Source: Halomonas sp.
GTDB lineage: Bacteria; Pseudomonadota; Gammaproteobacteria; Pseudomonadales; Oleiphilaceae
Assembly: GCA_007135745.1 (NCBI GenBank)
Contig: SLIH01000129.1
Coordinates: 1-8,831, forward strand
Direction: 5' to 3'
Length of the DNA stretch: 8,831 nt
Part shown: positions 1 to 5,866 of the stretch, in pieces
Position numbering within the stretch: the stretch's first letter is position 1
Layout of the letters: every line of letters begins with the position of its first letter
Program-made: the position numbers and the translations under genes
The notes under the pieces: model-generated
Seen by the model: only the letters and a program-made list of their open reading frames with translations
Database searches by the model: none
What the model was told of the DNA's origin: nothing

Positions 1-749
1 TGCAGGCTCGATTGGATATGCTCCAGGCATGGGGTTTGGAGGCCATCACCCTGGTGTATGTTCTGAGCACACGCTACCCCGCCGTGCCAGAGGAGAGCCA
101 CCGCCCCTACTATGAAAAACGGTTGCAGGAAGCGGCCCGTGAGCTGGAGAAAAAGGGCCTGCGGGCTGATTGGCAGATTCGTACGGGCGAGCCAGGCGCT
201 CAGATTGTAATGGCGGCAAACGGCTGTGATGCGGATTTTATTCTGATTGGCAATCAGGGGCACAGCCGGTTCCGGGAGTTTTTCGTTGGCAGCACCGCGC
301 TGGATATCGCCCGGCTTGCTGAGGTACCGCTCTGGCTTGAACCAGTGCATGATCCGGCCGCCGGTTCCATCAGGAGGGTGCTGCTGGCAACCGATGGATC
401 AGAGTCCGTGGCGGCGGCCGAAGCAGCCTTTGGTCAACTGGCCCCTCTGGTTGAAGTAATGATGGCGCTGACCGTAGTCACAGCTGATCGGGATGACGAG
501 ACAGGCAGCAACGCTGCCCGCGCCCACCTTGAGCAGCTTGGTTCCCGGATTGATTCTCTGCGCAGCGCGGTTGTCCACGGAGATCCCCGGATCCAGCTTG
601 TACGGGAGGCCTCGGAACGTGGTGTCGAGCTTCTGGTGATTGGTCAGCGCGGCAGGAATCCGTTGCAGCAGCTTATGCTGGGGAGTGTCGCAGAGGCCGC
701 TTTTCGTGCAGCGCGAATTCCCGTGCTGCTGGTTCCGGGCACGCACTGA
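1..749 (+). CDS. Tandem-domain universal stress protein (UspA family), 5' end cut off by the window
   Basis: Two UspA domains follow each other. The reading frame is open to the left edge (first full codon at base 3), and the first domain lacks its opening beta strand and usual DGS loop, so the true start lies outside; the TTG at 12 is not a likely start. Counting from that TTG, domain 1 ends with the nucleotide-binding signature G-2x-G-9x-G-S at about residues 80-94, and domain 2 has ATDGS at 126-130 and the same signature (GQRGRNPLQQLMLGS) at 211-225. Both signatures are intact, so ATP binding by both halves is expected from the family. Proteins of this type are cytoplasmic and linked to survival of stress or starvation; the exact role here is unknown. 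It is the only plus-strand gene and ends 3 bp before the stop codon of the convergent arsR-type gene. The family call is secure; the specific function is not. Confidence 0.93.
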   Translation, partial: QARLDMLQAWGLEAITLVYVLSTRYPAVPEESHRPYYEKRLQEAARELEKKGLRADWQIRTGEPGAQIVMAANGCDADFILIGNQGHSRFREFFVGSTALDIARLAEVPLWLEPVHDPAAGSIRRVLLATDGSESVAAAEAAFGQLAPLVEVMMALTVVTADRDDETGSNAARAHLEQLGSRIDSLRSAVVHGDPRIQLVREASERGVELLVIGQRGRNPLQQLMLGSVAEAAFRAARIPVLLVPGTH

Positions 750-752
750 GCT

Positions 753-1100
753 TTAGGCGCAGCGGGGCGCGTTGGGGCGGTCGCTCATTGTCTCGAGGCG
801 GTTGAGAGGGGTTTTCAGGTTTTCCTTCTGGCCCAGCGCCGCAGCCTCCAGAATGGATTTGGCCCACTCCGGCATCTCTTTCGCAAGATTGTAGTAGACC
901 CACTGCCCCCTGCGATGATCGGTGAGCAGTCCACTGGCGCGCAGCTGCGCCAGATGGCGGGAAATCTTCGGCTGGGATGTGTTCAGGGCATGGGTAAGCT
1001 CACACACACAGAGCTCCCCCTGTTGGTGAACGAGCAGCACCAGCATCAGTCGGGTTTCATCTGCCAGCGCTTTCAGAAAGCGCGTAGGCTCCAGAGTCAT
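753..1100 (-). CDS. ArsR/SmtB-family metalloregulatory transcriptional repressor
   Basis: A 115-residue winged-helix repressor close in sequence to E. coli ArsR. Residues 29-35 read ELCVCEL, the arsenite-sensing helix with Cys31 and Cys33. The recognition helix region SQPKISRHLAQLRASGLL lies at 42-59, followed by the beta wing (GQWVYYNL, 65-72). The third cysteine of the E. coli site (C37 there) is Thr36 here; one more cysteine, Cys114, sits next to the C-terminus. By family knowledge it should be a dimer that leaves its operator when As(III), Sb(III) or a similar thiophilic ion binds. No arsenic pump, arsenate reductase or other obvious target gene is in the window, so its regulon is unknown. 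The start ATG has AGAAGG just upstream. It lies 167 bp downstream of purD on the same strand and converges with the stress protein gene. Family assignment is firm; the inducer is inferred. Confidence 0.93.
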   Translation of the reverse strand: MTLEPTRFLKALADETRLMLVLLVHQQGELCVCELTHALNTSQPKISRHLAQLRASGLLTDHRRGQWVYYNLAKEMPEWAKSILEAAALGQKENLKTPLNRLETMSDRPNAPRCA

Positions 1101-1267
1101 AAGCCCTTCTCTATTTCATGCCATCCTCGACCGGATTCTACTTGGCCGCGCCCGTCATGGACAGTGGTCTGGCAGGCCGCCCATAATGACTGCCGCACCC
1201 CGGAAACCGGCCAGCACCAGCAGAGCGCCGGCCGTAGTTGTTGAAGGGAGGCTTGCCTCGCGGGCGA
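1101..1267 (-). other. Gap between purD and the arsR-type gene
   Basis: This stretch of 167 bp must hold any independent arsR promoter. On the minus strand a TAGAAT hexamer (plus 1135-1140) resembles a -10 box, but I see no convincing -35 box 16-18 bp upstream of it. Just past the purD stop there are short GC-rich dyads (GAGG-CAAG-CCTC at 1248-1259, and CCGG/GGCC repeats around 1205-1234). None is followed by a run of T on the minus strand, so no intrinsic terminator for purD is supported. No clear long ArsR operator palindrome could be picked out by eye, and no gene was found in it. Confidence 0.5.
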
Positions 1268-2554
1268 CTAGCTCCGTTCCCGCGCCACGGCCCGATAACC
1301 AATATCGCTGCGGTAGTAGACGTCATCCCAGCGGATTTGCTTCGCTGCCTCATAGGCGTGGGTTTTGGCCTCGCTGACCGAATCCCCGAGGGCGGTCACG
1401 CAGAGCACCCGACCGCCACTGGTAACCAACTTGCCATCCTGTTCCCGGGTCCCGGCGTGAAAGACTTTGCAGCTTTCGGAATCCAGGCCCTTGAGTCCCT
1501 GGATTACATCGCCCTTGCGGTAGCTTCCGGGATAACCGCCAGCGGCCATGACTACACCCAGCGCGGCCCGCTTATCCCACTCGGAGTCTTCCCGGTCCAG
1601 CCGTCCTTCCGTGGCGGCCAGGCAGAGCTGGACCAGATCGGAACGCAGGCGCATGAGGATGGGTTGGGTTTCCGGATCGCCCAGGCGGCAGTTGTATTCG
1701 ATAACCCGTGGGCTGCCGTCGGGGCTAATCATCAGTCCGGCATAGAGAAAACCGGTGTAGGGCCGACCTTCGTCCGCCATGCCCGTTACCGTGGGTTCGA
1801 TCACCTGCTTCATGATCCGCTCATGCACTTCGGGTGTCACCACAGGAGCAGGGGAATAGGCGCCCATGCCACCGGTATTGAGACCGGTGTCACCGTCACC
1901 GATCGCCTTGTGATCCTGGCTGGTGGCCATGGGAAGGATGTGTTTGCCATCGACCATGACGATGAAGCTGGCTTCTTCGCCCTCAAGAAAATCCTCGATC
2001 ACCACCCGGTGCCCAGCATCGCCAAAGGCGTTACCCGAGAGCATGTCGCGCACGGCGTTTTCGGCTTCCTCCAGGGTCTGGGCGACAATAACCCCCTTGC
2101 CTGCGGCAAGCCCGTCGGCCTTGACCACAATGGGCGCGCCTTTTTCGCGCAGATACGCCAGCGCGGGCTCCATCTCACTGAAATTGGCGTAATCGGCCGT
2201 TGGAATCTTATGGCGCGCGAGAAAATCCTTGGTGAAGGCCTTGGAGCCTTCCAGTTCCGCGGCAGCCTGGCTGGGGCCAAAGATGGGCAGGCCGGCCTCG
2301 CGGAAGCGGTCAACAACGCCGGCGACCAGCGGCGCTTCCGGGCCGACAATGGTCAGGTCGATGCACTTTTCCGTGGCAAAGGTGATGAGCCCATCCAGGT
2401 CGTCGACGTCGAGACCGACATTGTGGATATTGGGCTCACGCAGGGTGCCGGCGTTGCCGGGCGCCACGTAGACCATTTCCACGTCCCGGGACTGCGCGGC
2501 CTTCCAGGCCAGCGCATGCTCGCGGCCACCGCCGCCGATAACCAGAATCTGCAT
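1268..2554 (-). CDS. purD: Phosphoribosylamine--glycine ligase (GAR synthetase)
   Basis: PurD joins glycine to 5-phosphoribosylamine with ATP, the second step of de novo purine synthesis, in the cytoplasm. The protein has 428 residues, the usual length for bacterial PurD. Visible landmarks in order are the N-terminal GGGGREHAL (7-15), GPEAPL (71-76), GSKAFTKDF (103-111), the ATP-grasp loop KADGLAAGKGV (145-155), DHKAIGDGDTGLNTGGMGAY (214-233), the metal-binding EYNCRLGDPETQ (286-297) and the C-terminal SGGRVL and DIGYRA. In the metal-binding motif Leu291 replaces the Phe found in E. coli (NCRFGDPE), a mild change; the catalytic acids remain. It follows purH by 124 bp on the same strand, as in the purHD pair of enteric bacteria, but the gap carries a large inverted repeat. 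The start ATG is set by the family N-terminus; its weak GGGA ribosome site lies in a small hairpin. Confidence 0.98.
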   Translation of the reverse strand: MQILVIGGGGREHALAWKAAQSRDVEMVYVAPGNAGTLREPNIHNVGLDVDDLDGLITFATEKCIDLTIVGPEAPLVAGVVDRFREAGLPIFGPSQAAAELEGSKAFTKDFLARHKIPTADYANFSEMEPALAYLREKGAPIVVKADGLAAGKGVIVAQTLEEAENAVRDMLSGNAFGDAGHRVVIEDFLEGEEASFIVMVDGKHILPMATSQDHKAIGDGDTGLNTGGMGAYSPAPVVTPEVHERIMKQVIEPTVTGMADEGRPYTGFLYAGLMISPDGSPRVIEYNCRLGDPETQPILMRLRSDLVQLCLAATEGRLDREDSEWDKRAALGVVMAAGGYPGSYRKGDVIQGLKGLDSESCKVFHAGTREQDGKLVTSGGRVLCVTALGDSVSEAKTHAYEAAKQIRWDDVYYRSDIGYRAVARERS

Positions 2555-2556
2555 GT

Positions 2557-2570
2557 TACGGATTCCCGTA
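2557..2570 (-). promoter_or_regulatory. Small hairpin over the purD ribosome-binding region
   Basis: On the minus strand the bases just before the purD ATG read TACGG-GAAT-CCGTA, a perfect 5 bp stem with a 4-base loop that ends two bases before the start codon. The only Shine-Dalgarno-like sequence (GGGA, nine bases from the ATG) is split between stem and loop. The structure is visible in the sequence; an effect on translation is an inference. Confidence 0.4.
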
Positions 2571-2607
2571 GTTATGAATTGTGCTTGATTTGGAGGCGAT
2601 TGAAAGG

Positions 2608-2676
2608 GGTTACAGGTCGCAGGTTTCAGGTTTCAGGTCAGCACCACCTGTAACCTGAGACCTGCGACTTGCAACT
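2608..2676. repeat. Inverted array of 7-base repeats between purH and purD
   Basis: The left arm (2608-2638) is four and a half copies of a GGTNNCA heptamer: GGTTACA, GGTCGCA, GGTTTCA, GGTTTCA, GGT. After a 7-base spacer (2639-2645) the right arm (2646-2676) has the complementary units ACCTGTA, ACCTGAG, ACCTGCG and ACTTGCA, then ACT. The arms match at 26 of 31 positions by hand count, so a purH-purD transcript could fold into a long hairpin. The array starts two bases after the purH stop codon. No T-run follows on the minus strand, so it is not a classical terminator. It resembles small dispersed intergenic repeats that place hairpins between genes of an operon. No second copy was seen in this window. 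Confidence 0.8.
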
Positions 2677-2678
2677 CG

Positions 2679-4265
2679 TCAGTGCCGAAAATGCCGCATC
2701 CCCGTAAACACCATCGCAATGCCATGCTCATTGGCCGCATCAATCACTTCCTGATCGCGCATGGAGCCTCCGGGCTGAATCACGGCGGTAATACCCGCCT
2801 CGGCCGCTGAATCGATACCGTCCCGGAAGGGGAAGAAGGCGTCCGAAGCCATCACCGAGCCCTTCACTTCCAGGTTCTCATCCGCAGCCTTGATGCCGGC
2901 AATCCGGGCGCTGTAGACCCGGCTCATCTGCCCGGCGCCAATGCCAATGGTGCGACCATGGCGGGCGTAGACAATGGCATTGGATTTTACGTATTTGGCC
3001 ACTTCCCAGGCAAAGAGCAGGTCTTCCAGCTCTTCTTCGGTCGGTGAGCGTTCGGTCACCATCTCAAGGTTGCTTTCATCGACCATGCCGAGGTCGCGAT
3101 CCTGTACCAGCAGGCCACCCGTGACGCGTTTGAAATCATAGGCGGCTTCGCGATCACCGTTGAACTCGCCACAGGCCAGTACGCGCACGTTCTTCTTGGT
3201 GGCGAGAATTTCCTGAGCCTGTGGTGCAATGGCCGGCGCTATGATCACTTCCACAAACTGGCGTTCAATGATGGCTCGGGCTGTTTCCTCGTCCAGTTCC
3301 CGGTTAAAGGCGATGATGCCGCCGAATGCGGATGTGGGGTCCGTGGTAAAGGCGAGATCGTAGGCCTGTTTCAGATCCGCCCCAATCGCCACACCACAGG
3401 GATTGGCGTGCTTGACGATAACGCAGGCCGGGTCCGCAAAGGGTTTGACGCACTCCAGCGCGGCGTCGGTGTCCGCCACATTGTTGAACGAGAGCGCCTT
3501 GCCCTGGATCTGGCAGGCAGTTGACACGGATGCCTCCCGGGCATCGCGCTCCCGATAGAACGCCGCGCTCTGATGCGGATTCTCACCATAGCGCATGTCC
3601 TGGACCTTCTCGAAACTTGTGTTGAAGGTACGGGGAAAGGATGCGGTTTCCTGTGATGGATCCAGGCGGCTGCCAAGATAATTGGCAATGGCGCCGTCGT
3701 AGGCGGCGGTATGTTCGAATGCCTTCACGGCCAGGTCGTAGCGGGTTTCGTCCGGCAGGTTGCCTTCGTGCCTGGCCAGTTCCTCCAGCACGCGATCGTA
3801 ATCCGATGCATTGACGATCACGGTGACATCGCGATGATTTTTTGCCGCGGCGCGGAGCATGGCCGGACCGCCAATGTCGATGTTCTCGATGGCGGTGGGG
3901 AGGTCACAGTCCGGGTTCGCAACCGTCTGTTCGAAGGGATAGAGATTGACCACAACCATATCAATGGGCGCGATGTCCTGCTCGTTCATGACATCGTCGT
4001 CTTCACCGCGGCGGCCGAGAATGCCGCCGTGGATCTTCGGATGCAGTGTCTTGACCCGCCCCGCCATGATTTCGGGAAAGCCCGTATGTTCGGAGACTTC
4101 CCGGGCCTCAATACCGTTTTCCTTGAGCAGCCTGAACGTCCCGCCTGTGGAGAGGATTTCTACACCCCACTCAGTGAGAGTGCGGGCAAATTCAACAATG
4201 CCGGTCTTGTCGGATACGCTGATGAGCGCGCGCCGGATATGCAGATCGCTTGCCTGATGTGTCAT
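2679..4265 (-). CDS. purH: Bifunctional AICAR transformylase / IMP cyclohydrolase
   Basis: PurH carries out the last two steps to IMP: formylation of AICAR with 10-formyl-tetrahydrofolate, then ring closure. The protein has 528 residues, matching the bacterial family. The N-terminal cyclohydrolase half shows SVSDKTGI (16-23), STGGTF (39-44) and [15 protein letters not shown] (69-83). The transformylase half shows MRYGENPHQ (224-232), the catalytic KHANPCGVA (285-293), [11 protein letters not shown] (311-321), KSNAIVYA (427-434), [10 protein letters not shown] (441-450), [11 protein letters not shown] (473-483) and the closing TGMRHFRH. All key residues I can name are present. An AGGAG ribosome site lies four bases before the ATG (plus 4270-4274). 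It follows fis by 48 bp and precedes purD. No sequence like the E. coli PurR box (ACGCAAACGTTTGCGT) is visible before it, so control through upstream dusB-fis transcription is possible. Confidence 0.98.
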   Translation of the reverse strand: MTHQASDLHIRRALISVSDKTGIVEFARTLTEWGVEILSTGGTFRLLKENGIEAREVSEHTGFPEIMAGRVKTLHPKIHGGILGRRGEDDDVMNEQDIAPIDMVVVNLYPFEQTVANPDCDLPTAIENIDIGGPAMLRAAAKNHRDVTVIVNASDYDRVLEELARHEGNLPDETRYDLAVKAFEHTAAYDGAIANYLGSRLDPSQETASFPRTFNTSFEKVQDMRYGENPHQSAAFYRERDAREASVSTACQIQGKALSFNNVADTDAALECVKPFADPACVIVKHANPCGVAIGADLKQAYDLAFTTDPTSAFGGIIAFNRELDEETARAIIERQFVEVIIAPAIAPQAQEILATKKNVRVLACGEFNGDREAAYDFKRVTGGLLVQDRDLGMVDESNLEMVTERSPTEEELEDLLFAWEVAKYVKSNAIVYARHGRTIGIGAGQMSRVYSARIAGIKAADENLEVKGSVMASDAFFPFRDGIDSAAEAGITAVIQPGGSMRDQEVIDAANEHGIAMVFTGMRHFRH

Positions 4266-4313
4266 GATGCTCCTGATTTCGGGTTAGGGAAAATGCTCTT
4301 GCGAGCGCGAGCG
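4266..4313 (-). other. fis-purH gap with a small GCAA-loop hairpin
   Basis: On the minus strand, shortly after the fis stop codon, GCTC-GCAA-GAGC (plus 4295-4306) can form a 4 bp stem closed by a GNRA-type tetraloop and is followed by ATTTTC. This is too weak to call an intrinsic terminator, but it could slow polymerase or protect the end of the fis message. The rest of the gap holds the purH ribosome site. Confidence 0.3.
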
Positions 4314-4604
4314 TTACAGCAGGCCGTGCTGCTTGAGTTTCTTGCGCAGCGTTCCCCGATTCAGACCCAGCATGGTGGAGGCGCGGGTCTGATTGTCACC
4401 AGTGTACTCCATGACTTTTTCCAGCAGAGGCGCTTCTACTTCCGACAGGACCAGCTGATACACGTCGGTCACCGGCGCGCCATCGAGTTGTGCCAGATAG
4501 TTGTCCAGTGCTTTCTCAACGCTTTCGCGCAGGGTGACGCTTGACGCGCTCTGGAGTGTTTTTTCCGCCTGGTTTTGTTCTTCTGTCATGATCTCCGCAC
4601 TCAT
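4314..4604 (-). CDS. fis: DNA-bending nucleoid protein Fis
   Basis: Fis is a small homodimer that bends DNA, organises the nucleoid and stimulates rRNA and tRNA promoters in fast growth. The protein has 96 residues, close to the 98 of E. coli. The core from about residue 25 aligns through the dimer helices ([11 protein letters not shown], then [14 protein letters not shown] at 48-61) to the helix-turn-helix at 70-91. The latter has NQTRA and [12 protein letters not shown], including the Asn, Arg and Lys residues that contact DNA in E. coli Fis. The ATG overlaps the dusB stop as ATGA, so the two genes are probably translationally coupled. GAGG lies ten bases before this ATG. A second ATG at residue 6 (plus 4587-4589) has GGAG three bases upstream and could give a 91-residue form. 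The identity is secure; the exact start is slightly uncertain. Confidence 0.97.
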   Translation of the reverse strand: MSAEIMTEEQNQAEKTLQSASSVTLRESVEKALDNYLAQLDGAPVTDVYQLVLSEVEAPLLEKVMEYTGDNQTRASTMLGLNRGTLRKKLKQHGLL

Positions 4605-5590
4605 GCCACATGTACCTCTTTTATCTGTGTGCCTATGAAATAGTGATTCAGAGCGTCCAGCTGTTCCCGCGATTCCGTCAATTGATTGAAATGGCGCCGG
4701 AAGTGTCCCTCCGGATCGCTGTCGCTCAAGTACCAGCCAACGTGCTTGCGCGCAATGCGCAATCCCATGAAGTCCCCGTAGAAGCCGTGCAGTGCTTTCA
4801 CGTGACCCATGAGAATGTCGCGAATTTCTTCCCGTGGCGGCGCCGGAAGAAACCGGCCCGTCCTGAGATAGTGCTCAATCTGTCGAAACAGCCAGGGTCT
4901 GCCCTGAGCTGCTCGGCCGATGAGCAGGCCGTCGGCGCCGGTGGCCTCCAATACGCTGCGGGCCTTTTCCGGTGAATTCACGTCACCGTTGGCAAACACC
5001 GGAATGTCCACGCAGCGTTTTACCCGCGCTATGGTTTCATACTCGGCCTCGCCACGGTAAGCATCAGCCCGCGTTCTTCCATGCACCGAAAGGGCCGAGA
5101 TACCAATATCCTCGGCCATGCGGGCTATGCTCGGTGCATTGCGATGGCTGGCATCCCAGCCCGTGCGCATTTTCAGGGTGACTGGGACGGACACCGCATC
5201 CACAACGGCCTGCAGTATGTCCCTTACCAGTGCCTCATCCCGCATCAGGGCCGAGCCAGCGGCCTTGTTGCAGACTTTCTTGGCGGGGCAACCCATGTTG
5301 ATATCAATGATCTGGGCGCCATGCTTAACATTCAGGCGTGCCGCCTCCGCCAGCATCTCCGGATCTCCGCCGGCGATCTGCACGGCCCTGGGTTCCGGCT
5401 CGCCACGGTGATCCAGCCGCAGCCGGGATTTGCGCGTATGCCAGAGCCGTTTGTCCGCCGTTACCATCTCCGAGACGGCCAGGCCGGCACCCATGCTACG
5501 GCACAGGAGTCGGAAGGGACGATCGGTCACACCCGCCATGGGAGCCAATACAAGATTGTTGGGCAGCACATGGGGGCCAATGGCAACCAC
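4601..5590 (-). CDS. dusB: tRNA-dihydrouridine synthase B (FMN-dependent)
   Basis: DusB reduces specific uridines in tRNA to dihydrouridine using FMN and NADPH. From the chosen start it has 329 residues (E. coli DusB has 321). It shows the TIM-barrel opening [12 protein letters not shown] (16-27), the NMGCPAKKV motif with catalytic Cys101 (98-106), LKMRTGW (139-145), the FMN-contacting VHGRTR (169-174), NGD (201-203) and [10 protein letters not shown] (224-233), then the C-terminal tRNA-binding helical part with [11 protein letters not shown] (278-288). The GTG at 5588-5590 was chosen because AGGAG lies six bases before it and because the product then starts [11 protein letters not shown], as in homologues. 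The frame stays open to an ATG at 5693-5695 (364 residues) and has an ATG at 5630-5632, but neither has a good ribosome site and the extra residues look unlike the family. The gene overlaps fis by four bases. Confidence 0.96.
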   Translation of the reverse strand: MVAIGPHVLPNNLVLAPMAGVTDRPFRLLCRSMGAGLAVSEMVTADKRLWHTRKSRLRLDHRGEPEPRAVQIAGGDPEMLAEAARLNVKHGAQIIDINMGCPAKKVCNKAAGSALMRDEALVRDILQAVVDAVSVPVTLKMRTGWDASHRNAPSIARMAEDIGISALSVHGRTRADAYRGEAEYETIARVKRCVDIPVFANGDVNSPEKARSVLEATGADGLLIGRAAQGRPWLFRQIEHYLRTGRFLPAPPREEIRDILMGHVKALHGFYGDFMGLRIARKHVGWYLSDSDPEGHFRRHFNQLTESREQLDALNHYFIGTQIKEVHVA

Positions 5591-5596
5591 GATCTT

Positions 5597-5601
5597 CTCC
5601 T
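5597..5601 (-). promoter_or_regulatory. Ribosome binding site that fixes the dusB GTG start
   Basis: On the minus strand AGGAG is followed by six bases (AAGATC) and then GTG at 5590-5588. It is the only strong Shine-Dalgarno match near the family N-terminus, and it argues against the two in-frame ATG codons further upstream. Confidence 0.7.
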
Positions 5602-5719
5602 GATGGTTGTTCGAATCAGGACGCACTGCCATGGGCCGGCAAGGCCTCGGAATGATGGGCGTCCAGACAACTGTGCAGTGGATAGGCCTGATCAAAAAAC
5701 AGTCAGCCCGAGCGCAGAT

Positions 5720-5749
5720 AATGATACTCCGCGCCTCGGACCGGTTAAA
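5720..5749 (-). promoter_or_regulatory. Possible sigma70 promoter for dusB-fis
   Basis: On the minus strand TTTAAC (plus 5744-5749) and TATCAT (plus 5721-5726) are separated by 17 bp. The -35 match is poor (three of six) and the -10 is moderate. The bases after the -10 are GC-rich (TGCGCTCGGG), which would fit a growth-rate-controlled promoter as known for fis in E. coli. It would give a leader of roughly 120 bases. This is a weak call made by eye. Confidence 0.28.
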
Positions 5750-5758
5750 GGGGTAAGG

Positions 5759-5786
5759 GGGCGCAAAAACTGATTATTTTTCGCCC
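5759..5786. promoter_or_regulatory. A/T-rich dyad upstream of dusB, candidate Fis or hairpin site
   Basis: The plus strand reads GGGCGC-AAAAA, then a seven-base centre (CTGATTA), then TTTTT-CGCCC. The arms pair over ten positions with one bulged C at 5764. The A/T blocks stand out from the GC-rich surroundings. The 15-mer from G5772 to C5786 has the G...C spacing and A/T centre expected of a Fis site, with an imperfect match. The position just upstream of the possible dusB-fis promoter fits autoregulation by Fis, which is known in E. coli but is only inferred here. The T-run lies on the wrong side of the GC part for a terminator in either direction. Confidence 0.4.
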
Positions 5787-5866
5787 AGGGCTCTTGACTT
5801 GGTGGTTGATGCTGTTTTTGTGATCCCGGTTGAGGGGCTTTGGGGGAGCCTCTCGGTCGTCAAGGA

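Noticed and set aside
1135..1140. TAGAAT as a -10 box for the arsR-type gene
   Set aside because: No acceptable -35 hexamer is present at 16-18 bp, so I note it in the gap entry but do not call a promoter.
1248..1259. GAGG-CAAG-CCTC dyad just after purD, considered as a terminator
   Set aside because: It has only a 4 bp stem and is not followed by a T-run.
1238..2653. Open frame of 471 codons on the plus strand opposite purD
   Set aside because: It lies antisense to a complete purD with all family motifs. Long opposite frames are common in GC-rich genes, and its product resembles no family I recognise.
5829..5856. GC-rich imperfect dyad (GAGGGGCT / AGCCTC) after the zinc-ribbon gene, considered as a terminator
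   Set aside because: The stem needs a bulge, and the minus-strand sequence after it reads ACCGGGATCACAAAAAC, with no T-run.
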